From the NCBI RefSeq assembly GCF_033473495.1, contig NC_088936.1, positions 3,410,001 through 3,474,000 on the forward strand: a stretch of 64,000 nucleotides of DNA, read 5' to 3'. The translations under genes were made by a program, and so were the position numbers. The stretch comes from Cercospora beticola. Taxonomy: Eukaryota > Ascomycota > Dothideomycetes > Mycosphaerellales > Mycosphaerellaceae. The notes beneath the pieces are model-generated. The model ran no database searches and was not told where the DNA came from. It was given only the letters and a program-made list of their open reading frames with translations. Positions 9,398-20,369 of the stretch are shown here, one piece after another (position 1 is the stretch's first letter; each line of letters begins with the position of its first letter).

Positions 9398-10487
9398 CTA
9401 CAACACCTCCATCAACTGCGCAGTCAAGACGCCGATCGTCAGTAGCACGGGTCCGAGACCAGCAGCGACCCGCCAAGCAGACCCCTCGAACCTCTTGCAC
9501 AGCAACTGTGCATCTTTTCCGGACTCCTTCAACACCACAAACTGCGTGCGCTCTAATTCCTTCTCGTACGTCGAATTGTCATCGGCCGCATGCAACTGGA
9601 CCTGCTGTGCAATAACATCGTCCCACTCCGGACTCTTGTAACTCGTATTCGACGCCTGACTTCCGTTCGCAATACCTGTATATCCACCGTTTGTCAATCC
9701 ACAACTCATGATCGGGAAGAAGGCCGAAAGAAAGAAGGAACAACTTACTAGTACTCAAGAAAGTCAGCCCGCCCAACTTGTCCCAGGTATCCGCGCACCC
9801 CGCCAATCCCGTGCTCCGCGGCTCATCCACCGCAATATCACAATCATCATCATCAAAAGCGATGGTATATGCCCTTGTCAGAGACCTCAGACACTCTTCT
9901 CCAAACAGACTCTCGCAACCATTACTGGCATCAACATCCATTCGCTTCTTCACCTCCTCGGGAAAATCCGAGCTCCAGCTCATCATTCCAAAACACATAT
10001 TCGGCGGCGATTGACGAATGGCCGCATCCCGAAGCGCATCGGTATCGTTGGCGATTTTGGCCGACAGATTGTTGTACTTGTCCTCACCTTGCCACTGCAG
10101 AGCGTAGCTCGTGACCACGGCTTTCTCGCGTCCTGGTTTGGTGAGGTTGCCAGGGAGCCAGGCATCGGCTGTATTCCATCCTGTTGTCATACGCGTTAGA
10201 TCAATTCCTATAGATGCTGTCGGAGTGTGTGATGCGAAAGGCATACTCAATGTCCACAATCCGTTGTCTTCCGCGGGTTCAGTCCAATTGAAGCCAGTGT
10301 ACCTCAGTGGATACTCTGTGCCATTTCGCAGTGGAAGATTTTGTTTGATGTATTGGTATAGGTCTCTGTCGTAGTCCTCGATGTTGTCATCAATTATTGC
10401 GCTGTAATTGCCATTGATGCCTTGAGCTTTCGTGATAGATAGCAAAGCAGCAACAAGTGTCCAGGCTTGCAGGAATGAAGTCGGCAT
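9398..10487 (-). CDS. Secreted glycoprotein with C-terminal hydrophobic tail (likely GPI or membrane anchored)
   Basis: Exons 9749-10487 and 9398-9675, intron 9676-9748 (73 nt, GTAAGT donor, phase 1), 338 aa. Not assigned to a known family. Residues 1-22 (MPTSFLQAWTLVAALLSITKAQ) are a clear signal peptide. The ectodomain has several N-glycosylation sequons (NYS, NGT, NWT, NLT, NLS, NDT, NTS, NST). Cysteines cluster in the second half (CFGMM, CESLFGEECL, CDIAVD, CADTW), suggesting disulfides. The last 25 residues are hydrophobic (VAAGLGPVLLTIGVLTAQL) with no long basic tail, fitting a GPI signal or a terminal membrane helix. Probably cell-wall or plasma-membrane located. An acceptor closer to the donor would introduce an immediate stop, so the chosen junction is well constrained. 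Confidence 0.8.
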
Positions 10488-12094
10488 TGTTTTTGATGTT
10501 GAGTAGAAGCGATGGTTCTTTTTGAGGTAATTCTATCAGGGCCGTGGAGTGCCAATGACATGCTCTTTGAGTTCTTCCGGGCTTCAACTTATACCATCCG
10601 TCTTGCTATGTCTTTCTATCGATGTCATCTCCACTGTCGACTATGGCGGTGCAAGTGCCGGTCCATTTCTTGTCCATCTTCCATTCCTTCGCGAACTCTA
10701 TACCATCGGCCAAGAAATGCTCTTCTCACACATGATACTCTTTCAGTCGTACCGTAACATCGCCGCGTCGCATTACTGGCATCTCTCGTATTCTGTTTTG
10801 CCCGGAAGAGGTCGCCTGACCTTGGCAGAGGGCTATCGGAACTAGGATTGGAAAAGCGTCATCTGCAGGAACATTCAATTAGACTCTTCCGGACGTCATA
10901 CCACAGCGAATCTGTCTTGATTGACTTTGCGAGATATGTAAGGCCTCCCATTTTTCGCGTATCGCGAAGACTGCTTCTTGTGAATGGTGATCGCGCTGGT
11001 TCTTCATTCGGTCGGAGCGTCTTGTTCCATGGAGACAGACATGCATTGATGGAAGTCGCGCGGGACTTGTTGTGCCGTCGACCCAGTAGGAGAGCCGACA
11101 CTCCATGTCGCTACTGTATTCGTTCCTGAAGGCGGATGAGCATTTCCCTAGGCAAGTCTTGTCTGCGACTAGTGAGAGCTTCGCCACCTCAAGCCCATCA
11201 GCCGTGATGCACAGGCGCAATCGTGCCATGATCACTATGCAGAGTCGCATTGCCCGGCGACCCCGATACGCCCCAGTATATGTGCACGGCGACCAAGGCT
11301 CATCGATTTTATGCATTGTTGCTCCGTGGTGCGCCTCTTCAAGGACGTCAGGATGTCTGTGAATTAGCATACGTTGGTTGGCTTTTGCGATCAATCCAGT
11401 TAAACGAGTGATGCAAATTGTCGTTCGGCGTCGGGGAATCGAGCAGTGAAGTGTGAGGCTCTCATACTGCACAAGGATTGGATTAAATCGAAAACGTCGT
11501 CGCCCCGTAGAACGGCTCATTCCTACTTGTTCGAAAAGAGACAGATGTGTTCTGAACCATCGATTCCGTTCTGTTCAACGCAGATAGAGACCCGGATCAG
11601 GGATTCCTTCGATCACACAGAAATTGGCCGATGGAGAGACTCGCGTACCAATATATAGCTCGGACGTCCTGGCGACCAGCCCGGTAGAATGCAGCGATTT
11701 CGGAGCTGCCGAATTGAAGGTCTTGTTGTTGCGTTTAGTAGTAGACCCCAACTGCCTTCATTGGAATGTCTCAATTTTCGTGGCGCGATAGAGCTGGTGG
11801 CCTAGAAGGTGATTCTTAGCTACACAAAGGCTGGTGATCCATCTTTTCCGACAAGTTGCCAGGCCTTGTGACCGCGACCTGGGAAGTCACGGGCAGATTG
11901 GATCTCGCGCTCGGATCTCGCTTCCGAGCATGGGCAGTTTTGCAGTAATTCGCCGCAGTTCGGAACTTGGGAAGAATGGAAAGGTGAGGCTGGCATGTCC
12001 ATGTTTCTCGTTGTTCATATTACACGCTTGCCCCAATGCAATGCTGGTCGTACATATTCTATCATCCTCAAAACGCCTCCCAGTACCGAGCTGC
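10488..12094. other. Intergenic, about 1.6 kb
   Basis: The longest frame (10879-11520, -, 213 codons) is rich in Arg/His/Cys/Met, lacks recognisable domains and overlaps equally long frames on the other strand, so I do not call it. No repeat or RNA gene was recognised. Confidence 0.4.
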
Positions 12095-12859
12095 TTATTT
12101 GGCAGAGTACTTGGTCTTGCCAAAGTCCCACGGCACATATCTGTTTTGTCCACGTTAGCTCGCCTCGCTCTAGGTCCAAACACGCCGCCTGTCCAATCTT
12201 TACTCCGACCACTCACCTGTACTTAATCATGCTGTGGATCTGCCTCCGCATCGTCAAAAACACCAATATCAACCAGTACACAACCAGTACTGGCCAGAAG
12301 ACTGGCAAGTTGAAGATCTCACTCCAGCTGCATAGGAAGCTCAATGCCACTGCTCTTGTCGCTGAGTGCCAGAACTTGAACTCGGGGAGTCGGCGCACGA
12401 ATGGCTTGAATTCTTGGTCGTTCTTCGTTGGGAGGGAAGAGGCCTGGCCGGATGGAACTCCGTCTTCCATATCTGTGTCGGCTTCGAGTGAGGGGTCGAA
12501 CTTCGGCGAGATGAATGCGAGGAAGAGGTTAAGGAGGTAGATGCCGAGCGCATATGCGACTGCATTGATGGTCAGCGCGGCTGATTGACTGTGTCCACTG
12601 ATGGTTTGCGCATACCGATGTACCAGCCTTGGGCGACTACTATCCGCAGCCCAAACAGGAAGAACAGGACACCGGTGCCTATCCATCTGTATGCAATGTA
12701 GGGCGTCGATTTGTCGAGGTATGTCTGATAGATCTGTTTGTTGTGTTACTTCGCATGCGCTTCCCTTTTGCCATCTCTTTCGGTGCAGCCTACCTGCTGG
12801 AATCTGGTCGTTTGAGCTGAGACCGCGGCGAAGGGCGTATCAGGTTCGGGCGCATCCAT
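12095..12859 (-). CDS. rer1: Rer1, ER-retrieval receptor (4 exons)
   Basis: Exons 12794-12859, 12616-12733, 12217-12559 and 12095-12140; introns 60, 56 and 76 nt; 190 aa, the usual Rer1 length (about 190). Rer1 sits in the early Golgi and returns escaped ER membrane proteins in COPI vesicles. Splicing rebuilds the family landmarks in order: YLDKSTPYIAYRW, GWYIVAYALGIYLLNLFLAF, SPKFDPSLE, FKPFVRRLPEFKFWHSATRA, then a region ending LTMRRQIHSMIKYRYVPWDFG. Four hydrophobic segments are arranged as two hairpins, typical of the family. The C-terminus KTKYSAK is Lys-rich. A frame-only view would miss the first 26 and last 14 residues because they lie in short exons. Divergent from the enoyl-CoA hydratase 720 bp away. 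Identification is secure. Confidence 0.95.
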
Positions 12860-13578
12860 GTTGAGAGATGGAGAAGGTGGCCAGCAGTCGTAGGTGTGAT
12901 CGACAGGTGTGTGCGTGTGTGTTTTGGCGGTCGTTGTGGGGAGGAAGACGGGGGTTGCTGTCGAATGCCACCTGGTAGCGATTGGATGGTCCCTATATTT
13001 TCAGGCGAAGCCACGTTCGTTGAGACGACAGGATCACCGACACGCGTGCGCCGAAGGCCCACATCGAAAGCCTAAATGATGATTGGCCCATGCACCATCT
13101 GTCGTTCCCCCAAGCTGCTGTCCCTATTCTGACATTGACATTTTGCCAATCAGCATTGCATTGCATTGCACATTCAAGCCTCCGCAATGCAGTCAGACGG
13201 TGTCTCCAGATCAAATCTCCAGCCGACCTCATCAATGCATTCTCGGAACTGGCCTTGAATGAGGCAGCAAGCATCGGCAGCTGTCCGCTTGCCCGCAATG
13301 ATCACAGCAGTCGACGGCCAGCCAAGAGATTGGCCCTAATGCAATTGAGCATCAGACCTGTTGACGATGTATCGAACATCTTCGCCTTTGTCGATTAATG
13401 CAAAGGACACAGAGCCATGTTATATGTCAATCAGTGCCAAGCATTTCGGTATCATGGGCAGGCAGGGTCGCTGCGGCTTAAGCTCTCTATCCGAGGTGGA
13501 AGAGAGCTTTGGATCATCTCGCATTGACTGCTGGCTCAGTTTTCTTCTACGTTTGCAAACACAACCAATCCACTGTCA
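12860..13578. other. Divergent intergenic region between rer1 and enoyl-CoA hydratase, 719 bp
   Basis: Contains both 5' flanks. One ACGCGT occurs near 13039-13044. Open frames inside are short and not protein-like. Confidence 0.45.
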
Positions 13579-14508
13579 ATGATGCTGGCGTCAAAACTCA
13601 GGCCAAGTGCCACCCAGTTCGGCCGCTTCATGCTGCCATTGCGCGTGAGAAACTCCTCCAGCGCACAGGAGCAGACATACGAGCACATCAAAGTGTCTAC
13701 GCCTCGACCTGGTGTCGGACTTGGTAGATCTCTCCAGCCAGATTCATTTTGTCTGTCCGAATACTGATGCTCTATAGTGGAGCTCCACCGCCCCAAAGCA
13801 CTCAATGCCCTCTTCACACCCCTCATCCTCGAGCTCAATACCGCCCTCAAAGCCTTCGACAAAGATTCCACAATTGGCGCCATCGTCCTGACCGGATCCC
13901 ACAAAGCCTTCGCAGCCGGCGCTGATATCAAAGAGATGTCGACCAAAACATTCTCTGACGCCTACGGTGACGATTTCATCGAATCGTGGTCCGACCTTCC
14001 CAACACCATCAAGAAACCCGTCATTTCTGCAGTTAACGGGCATGCATTGGGTGGTGGATGCGAATTGGCCATGATGGCTGACATCCTATACGCTTCCGAA
14101 AAGGCAAACTTTGGACAACCCGAGATCAAACTCGGCGTCATTCCCGGCGCAGGAGGCTCTCAGCGATTGACGCGAGCGATCGGAAAGTCAAGAGCTATGG
14201 AACTCATTCTGACAGGGAAGAACTTCAGTGGAAAAGAAGCATTTGAATGGGGACTGGCCGCAAGAGTCTTTGCTACACCAGAAGAATGTGTGGAAGGCGC
14301 GTTGGCTACAGCGGAGACGATTGCAAGCTACAGCAAGATGGCTGTCAAGGCATGCAAGGAAGTGGTAAATAAGAGCCAGGATTTGGGTATCAGAGAGGGA
14401 GTGGAATATGAGAGGAGACTGTTCCATGGCTTATTTGGTAGCCAAGATCAAAAGATTGGAATGGAAGCTTTCGCGAAGAAGCAGAAGGCAGAGTGGACGC
14501 ATCGGTAG
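13579..14508 (+). CDS. Mitochondrial short-chain enoyl-CoA hydratase (crotonase family)
   Basis: Exons 13579-13723 and 13778-14508, intron 13724-13777 (54 nt, phase 1), 291 aa. It hydrates trans-2-enoyl-CoA to 3-hydroxyacyl-CoA in beta-oxidation and branched amino-acid breakdown. Residues 1-30 are Arg/Ser-rich and lack acids, a mitochondrial targeting peptide; an alternative start is the next codon. Crotonase landmarks: RPKALNAL (53-60), the oxyanion-hole segment AFAAGADIKEM (92-102), GGGCELAMM with catalytic Glu144, and GQPEIKLGVIPGAGG with catalytic Glu164. The two glutamates fall at the same numbers as in mammalian ECHS1. The intron lies just before the RPKALNAL core. Convergent with the small gene at 14599 (90 bp). 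Confidence 0.95.
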
Positions 14509-14598
14509 GGCGTTCATTGATGAATCATAAAAGACATAATACTGCCACAGAAGCTATGTTGCACAATTTGTCATAACAATCGTGAGGGCAAAGAACTC

Positions 14599-14988
14599 TC
14601 ACTTCTTGAAGTTCATGCCCAGATGGTCCGCAGAGCCAGACTGCTGATTCGCGATCTGGTCCTGAGCCTTGACAGATGTTCCGCCAACAGTGTCTCCAGA
14701 GCGCTTGCCGCCTAATTCAAATGTCTTATTAGCATTGTTCAGTCAACTGTGCTCCGCTCAGAATCGCCTACCTGAACCCATTTCATTCAACGAATCACTC
14801 GCAGCCTGCGCCTTCTTCTGTCCACTCGACTGTGTCTGCTCAGTCATCATATCTCCCACCGCAGTAGAAGCTCCCTGCAGACCACCTAAGCAAACCTCAT
14901 CAGCATCCACAACCTTTTTACCAGAACGGACAAGTAGAAACTGCTCACCTCCCTGTCCCTTCAACGCATTCTTCATATCCTGTGCCAT
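14599..14988 (-). CDS. Small hydrophilic Gly/Gln-rich protein (3 exons)
   Basis: Exons 14949-14988, 14772-14885 and 14599-14711; introns 63 and 60 nt, both phase 1; 88 aa. Not assigned to a named family. The product begins MAQDMKNALKGQGGG, continues LQGASTAVGDMMTEQTQSSG and ends with SGSADHLGMNFKK. It has no Cys or Trp, no signal peptide and no membrane segment. The sequence is Gly, Ser, Gln and Ala rich like small stress- or spore-associated fungal proteins (inference from composition only). Both splice junctions keep one continuous frame to a single stop, which supports reality. It ends 90 bp from the convergent hydratase gene. Confidence 0.7.
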
Positions 14989-15377
14989 GTTTCCCAGATA
15001 GGACGCCGTTTTGACTGATGTTCAAAGTTTCTTGTAGTAAGGAGATCGTGTGGCTTCTTTGCCTAAATGTGAAGTAGGGATTGGTGAAAGGAAGATCCAC
15101 ATCTCTGAGGGTTGTTATTCACTTGGCTATGTTGTTACACAAATGCTGCGTCATAGCTTTGGAAATGTTGGAAGCTGTGACAGGGATTGTTGAATAGAGG
15201 TATGTGGGAATGGGGACGCACTTCACGTTTCAGGTTGGTGATGGTGGATAATAAGTGTCGTGCTAGGAGGTATTATTAACATAGTATGCTATTATTGTAT
15301 GTTCGAGTTGTATGTAATGCGTTGTGGGGCGGCGGGCTGCTCAATTATGCTTCAAGATCCTCCTCAAGTGTAGAAGT
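14989..15377. other. Intergenic, 389 bp
   Basis: 5' flank of the small protein gene and 3' flank of the secreted protein gene. AT-rich toward 15240-15310. No feature recognised. Confidence 0.4.
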
Positions 15378-16026
15378 TTACTTCACGAACTTCCTGACGA
15401 CGTCCACCTTCTGACAGCTTGGGTTCTGTGGCTTCGCATTGCCGACGACAAAGTTCAGAGACTCGTACGCATAGGCAGCATAGGCGTAGTTGCAGATGTA
15501 CCAATGGTACAGAGCCCTCTCATTGCCTTGCTTTGGCGGGCTGACAGTGTCGTCGTAGTAAGTCGGCACAAACATCTTGTTGTTCTTGTCAAATCCGACC
15601 TGGACGTTCTGGTCACTGGGTGAGAATTGAGCGTGGGCAACATTGGTCGATGGATTGTAGAAGAAAACCATTGGCTCCGAGGCTTGTACTCGTCAGCAGA
15701 TGATGTGGGTAAAAGGATCTTCACAAATGCTCACTCTTGAAGTTTCCTCCCACTAGCTGCCAGGTGAGGACACCAGACTTTCCAAGGTTCTTATCCGACA
15801 CAACTTGGCCATCAGTTGTGTTCCATTGATACTGTGAAGCTGCGTAAGGTCCAATGCAGAGACCTTCGATAGCAGCACCTTCGTGGCAGGAAGTGAGCGT
15901 CTTGCCGTTCAGGGTCGCGTTGGTACTCTGCAGTGAGAGAGTGAATGGCTTTGACTGCGTTGTCTGAGCAGCGATCGTGCTGGTGAGCGACAGCAGAGTT
16001 GCTGCGTTGACGATAGTGGACTTCAT
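15378..16026 (-). CDS. Small secreted protein, 198-200 aa, 1 intron
   Basis: Exon 1 is 15735-16026 and exon 2 begins at 15682 (or 15688; both acceptors keep frame and change two residues). Residues 1-20 (MKSTIVNAATLLSLTSTIAA) form a signal peptide ending at an AQT cleavage region. The mature part has two N-glycosylation sequons (NAT, NTT) and few cysteines (SCHEGAAIEGLCIG, YICNYAY, PSCQ), compatible with two disulfides. The fold-like pattern (FTLSLQSTNATLNG..., VLTWQLVGGNFK..., PMVFFYNPSTNVA) resembles secreted beta-rich proteins common in Dothideomycetes; I recall such proteins under a DUF name but cannot confirm it. A consensus TATA box lies about 100 bp upstream. Extracellular or cell-wall location likely, function unknown. 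Confidence 0.8.
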
Positions 16027-17343
16027 CTTGTCGGGTGTCGACTTCGCTGTGAGATTGGAGGGACTGAATATCTGAAGAAGTCGATTGTTGCTGTGATGGC
16101 ACTTTCACCTTGCTAGAGCATCACGATTATATACGTGAAGTTCAGGCGACCAGCTCAATGCCACACACTCCGCACACGATGTAACGCGTGTACCAAACGG
16201 CATTTCGGCATGATACGTCTAGACGAGCCATCAAAGGTAGTCAACTTCGCAGCTCGATAGTGTGGTACGCTTTGGGTATACCTTCAAGGTCAGTTGCTCT
16301 AGCATGACGTACAAGTGCGATTTACCTCACAGCTGCACGGTTCTAGCGGCTTTCCATGCTATTCTTGGCCCATTGCATGGCGCACTATACAGCTTGACAC
16401 GAAAAGCTTGGTGATCTTGTACTTGCTGAGAGAGAGTTTCTTCGTCTTGCTACGGTCCCAAAAGTTTGTGCGTCGCTGGGGTGTGTTATGGACGCCTGAT
16501 CTCTCCTTTGAGTTAGACCACCTGCGATCAGGTGCAAGTCGAGTCGCCAGCGGAGCCTTGTGCATCCGTAAGAGTACGGTAAGACTATTGCACCACAGCA
16601 CAACAGGGACATGGTGCAGCGACTTCGTATACGCGAGAGCCTTCCCAGGTCAGGCGAGCCACGATAGCGCTGATGATGACAGGGAATCGAGCTGTAGCCG
16701 TCTGGCTACGCCAAATGCAGTCTTCCGTGAAAGGACATGCTCGAGTGCTCTTCGACCTGCTAGTCAGTGCTTGCGGGGAGCTGTGGAAGGCCAGACTCCG
16801 GCGTCGCCGCTGGGCTGATGGCGGAGCCAAAAACTCGAGCATCTCGTGCCTTTGAGCTGCATTCCCATCGAACAGAGCTTTGCACTTGATGAGAATGTTG
16901 CCCGACTCGTGTTGGTACAAGACAATGAGAGTTGCGATGACGAGAAAGGCGAAGAATGGATCGGCAAGGAAGGGGAGATGTGCTTGCCAAAGCAGAACGC
17001 GCTTGCGCCAAGTTTCCTTTTGCAGCTGCGTGCCCGATCCCGAGCCGCGTAGTCGGTGTGCCTTTCGATTGCACTTCTGCTTGCCTCTATGGTTTTCGTA
17101 TGTTGTTGCCTACAGTTCTGGTCCGAGACGACTTCGCAACCCAAGAAATTGCGAGAAGATCATCAAAGATGACTCGGGACAAATCGAAAAGGACCACACT
17201 GCCCCTCAGTACCTCGGTCCCACGTGCAAACATGAAGCTTAAATTCGGCATCCCAATACCATCCTTCTTCCTGCCGTGAGGGTTATCAACGCGCGAAATT
17301 GCGACATCAAACGAAGAAATAGAAGCAACAATATTTTGAGAAA
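16027..17343. other. Intergenic, 1.3 kb
   Basis: Besides the TATA box of the gene at 15378, there are overlapping frames on both strands (up to 167 codons, 16315-16818 +) without signal, domain or plausible composition. I see no gene. Confidence 0.4.
16126..16133 (-). promoter_or_regulatory. TATA box (TATATAAT) of the 15378-16026 secreted protein gene
   Basis: Reads TATATAAT on the minus strand, 100 bp upstream of the ATG at 16026, with the right orientation for a highly expressed secreted-protein gene. Confidence 0.55.
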
Positions 17344-18618
17344 ATGGGCGTCCTTCGCTACGGGACTGCAGCTGTGCTGGCGGGCGTCGTGGTGGTCGCG
17401 GTAAGTGGGGTCCAATGCATACCACCCCAAAGATCATAAATCCATGGGAAATGGCATTCGCATCATCTTCGCAGCGGCGGCGGCTGACCCGTTATCTGTA
17501 CATAGCACCTCGCTCTCCAGAAGCAATTTGAAAACAATGGCTTGTGGTCACTAGATACGATCTTGGTCCACAAGAACAAAACATTGCCAAACACCAAAAT
17601 CCCACTCAAGCTGCCATCAACAGGCCTCGCAGGATTGGACAGCTACTTCAATTTCATGCTGTCCTTCTTCTGGGTGTCATTCGATCCTCGCAATGTGCGC
17701 GCTCATCTGCAAGGCAATCATCTGTTGGGCACTCTTTCTAGCATTTGGATCATTCAGCTCCTTGAGGCGCACGGAACCACCAAGGCTGCATCTGCAGGCA
17801 TTATCTTCTCGACCTACTTCCTGGAGATAATGGGAGAACTCCTCGGCATTGGTCTTTTCACTCCCATCTGGTGCATTGTGCATCTATTGATCACTTCGGC
17901 ACCAAGCACGAAATCAGACGCCAGAGCCACCAAGCTGTCTGCACCAAAAAGTAGCCTGAGAGCACTTGGATACGCGCTTCTCGTCGGGCACGTGGTTCCT
18001 ACTGTGCTTATGCTGCAGCTTGAAGCCGATGGCGAAGGCGTTGCTTCCAAGCAGATTTGGACGATTGCTCGGCTCTTCCATCCAGTCTATCTTTTCGTCT
18101 GCCTGCAAGTCTTCAAGACGCTGTTTGGCGGAGGCTCGTCTGCACCTGCGACTGATGCACCACAACGACTTCTAGCCACCAGGCGCAAGCTCTACCAATT
18201 CAGCATCCTGGCATCAGGCTTCTTCCACGTTACCTCGCTCGCTATGCTGTTTGCCGAAAAACTCTTCGCTGGATGGCTACGCGATGATGTTCTTCCTGGA
18301 CTGCATGTGGGCACAATGTTCATTCCGGCTCCGTTCTGGACGCGCACGAATATGTCCTTCGAGACTGCCGTTGCAGTCTTTCTACAATGGGACTACACTT
18401 GCTCTGCCGGTGCCATTGTGATCTGGGCTGCTTCCCAGTGGTTGGAGACTGTGTCTGTCAGCAAGACTGACGGCACAAGGGTTGTGGAGACTTTAGGACA
18501 GAGCGTTCTGGTTGCGCTCCTGGCCGGACCTGCCGCGGCCGCAGCGTTCTTGCTGCAGGAACGTGATACTGCGCTCGCTGCAGGTCTCCTTGAGGGTAAA
18601 GGCCCTAAGCAGCAGTGA
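17344..18618 (+). CDS. Multi-pass membrane protein, unknown function
   Basis: Exons 17344-17400 and 17506-18618, intron 17401-17505 (105 nt, GTAAGT, phase 0), 389 aa. Not assigned to a family. The short first exon encodes MGVLRYGTAAVLAGVVVVA, a start-proximal hydrophobic helix or signal anchor. Further hydrophobic stretches occur at about LDSYFNFMLSFFWVSF, LLGTLSSIWIIQLL, LLGIGLFTPIWCIVHLLI, YALLVGHVVPTVLML, FHPVYLFVCLQVF, YQFSILASGFFHVTSLAMLF, AGAIVIWAASQWL and SVLVALLAGPAAAAAFLL, giving about eight helices. No transporter or enzyme motif is evident. Organisation resembles fungal polytopic proteins often found near secondary-metabolite genes, but no biosynthetic cluster is present. Confidence 0.8.
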
Positions 18619-18890
18619 AATTAAGAAGGAATCGAACATGTATGTGTAGATGAAGTGGGGACTGAGGAGGAGGAAAGAAGGCGTTGTGGCCAATGGACGA
18701 AAATAGGGCGGGTGATTGTTTTGCCTAGCGCGGCTTCTCGGCTCTCAGCCGAAAGCAGACATCTCGCGACCAAAACTTTTGATAGGAGAACTCGACACCG
18801 GGTCGACAACAATGTACAAAATCTTTGCTTCATGTACTATTAATTTTCTGTTCTGATGTAATTCACGGTTCATGGCGCGGGTGCTGAAGC

Positions 18891-20369
18891 ATGTCACGGA
18901 TTTTACTCGCGCACGGCACAGGTGCTTTCCCATTTCCGTCAGCTCATGATGGCATTGGCTACATTCGTTCTACCATCGAAAGGATCTTCCGGCTAGACTT
19001 TAATCAACTTGGGTCACTCGTTGCAATTGCTGGGATAATACCGGCCGCCACCCGATACGCCCACCTGGCATGGCGAGAAGCTTCTACGTGGATTAAGCAC
19101 TTCTTCATTGCCAGCGTCTCTATTCCGGCACACGACCCGGTGAACAGGAGTGTGAGCACATGGCTTCATGAGAACATCATTGAGCCACGTCGATTGAGAT
19201 TCCACACTGCACGCACACAACTTGGACGGAGTGCGGACCCCGGTGCCGCTTTGAAGAAATCGCAACCAGTTCAGTACCTGCCTCAGTGGCAACATATCTG
19301 GTTCAGACATGGTGGCCGGCTCTTTTCAGTCACGCGAGCGCTCGATAACTTCTCGTCCTCAGCACGAGATTCTACCTACGATGGCTTTGGTGGCGAGGAA
19401 CTTGTAATCAGCTGCTTGGGCCTCTCTTCAGATCCGGTCAAGCACTTTATCGAAGCGTGTCGGCAGGCAGCAGACCAGAATGCTCAACTATATGTCATCA
19501 TATACAGCCGAGATCGCTACTGTATATCGTGGAAGCCTAGGTTACGGCGCCCCTTACGACGGCTGGATACTGTTCATTTTGATGATTTGTTGAAGTCGGC
19601 TCTGATCACGGACATTCGAACGTACCTGGACCCTCGAACGCAAAAGCTGTACCAGAGCCGAAGCATGCCATACCGGCGGGGCTATCTATTCCATGGACCA
19701 CCTGGATCAGGCAAATCGTCTTTGTCTACAGCCATAGCTGGCGAATTCGGGCTGGATCTGTACGAGGTCAAGATCCCGAGCACACCGAGTGACGGGGACT
19801 TGGAGCAGATGTTTTCGGAAGTGCCGCCAAGGTGCATTGTACTTCTGGAGGATATCGATGCTGTCTGGACAGGACGTGATCGGCAGCTATCTGACAGTGA
19901 CGACGACTGCAGCACCGCATCCAACGTTACACTGTCTGGATTGCTCAATGTCCTCGATGGCGTTGGATCTCAGGAAGGCCGAATCGTAATTATGACAACC
20001 AACAGAATCGATGAACTGGATCCTGCCTTGACCAGGCCTGGTCGCGTGGACTTCAAGGTATATCTGGGGCATATCTCGCAATCATCGGCAGAGGCCATGT
20101 TCATACGGATGTTTGCGCCAGAGTTACTTCAGTGGGCGCGCAAGTCATCCGAGAGCCCGGAAACATTGGACGAGCACATATCGCTGGAGCAGATAAAAAT
20201 GCTCGCAGCAAATTTCGCGAGACACATTCCCGAGAACACTTTCACCCCATCGCAGTTGCAGGGTTTCTTCCAACTGCATCTGAATAGCGCAGTGCGGGCA
20301 GCTGCGAGTATTGCGGACTGGGTGAAGCAGCATCAGAAGCATGAGAAGGATGGAATGCGAACTTTTTGA
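18891..20369 (+). CDS. BCS1-like AAA ATPase
   Basis: Intronless, 492 aa. The N-terminal BCS1-type domain (about 70-230) is followed by the AAA module. Walker A is GPPGSGKS (269-276), Walker B IVLLEDID (316-323), sensor-1 MTTN (368-371), and the arginine-finger loop RPGRVD (382-387). A single hydrophobic stretch at about residues 40-56 could be the membrane helix that precedes the BCS1 domain. Canonical Bcs1 inserts the Rieske protein into respiratory complex III in mitochondria. Filamentous fungi carry several divergent paralogues, and this copy has an acidic insertion (SDSDDDCS, about 334-341) after Walker B. Whether it is the canonical chaperone or a paralogue cannot be decided from sequence; I favour a paralogue because it is intronless and diverged. 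Confidence 0.88.
   Translation: MSRILLAHGTGAFPFPSAHDGIGYIRSTIERIFRLDFNQLGSLVAIAGIIPAATRYAHLAWREASTWIKHFFIASVSIPAHDPVNRSVSTWLHENIIEPRRLRFHTARTQLGRSADPGAALKKSQPVQYLPQWQHIWFRHGGRLFSVTRALDNFSSSARDSTYDGFGGEELVISCLGLSSDPVKHFIEACRQAADQNAQLYVIIYSRDRYCISWKPRLRRPLRRLDTVHFDDLLKSALITDIRTYLDPRTQKLYQSRSMPYRRGYLFHGPPGSGKSSLSTAIAGEFGLDLYEVKIPSTPSDGDLEQMFSEVPPRCIVLLEDIDAVWTGRDRQLSDSDDDCSTASNVTLSGLLNVLDGVGSQEGRIVIMTTNRIDELDPALTRPGRVDFKVYLGHISQSSAEAMFIRMFAPELLQWARKSSESPETLDEHISLEQIKMLAANFARHIPENTFTPSQLQGFFQLHLNSAVRAAASIADWVKQHQKHEKDGMRTF

Noticed and set aside
10879..11520. 213-codon minus-strand open frame
   Set aside because: Composition dominated by Arg, Cys, Met and His, no domain, and long frames overlap on the opposite strand; looks like open non-coding sequence.
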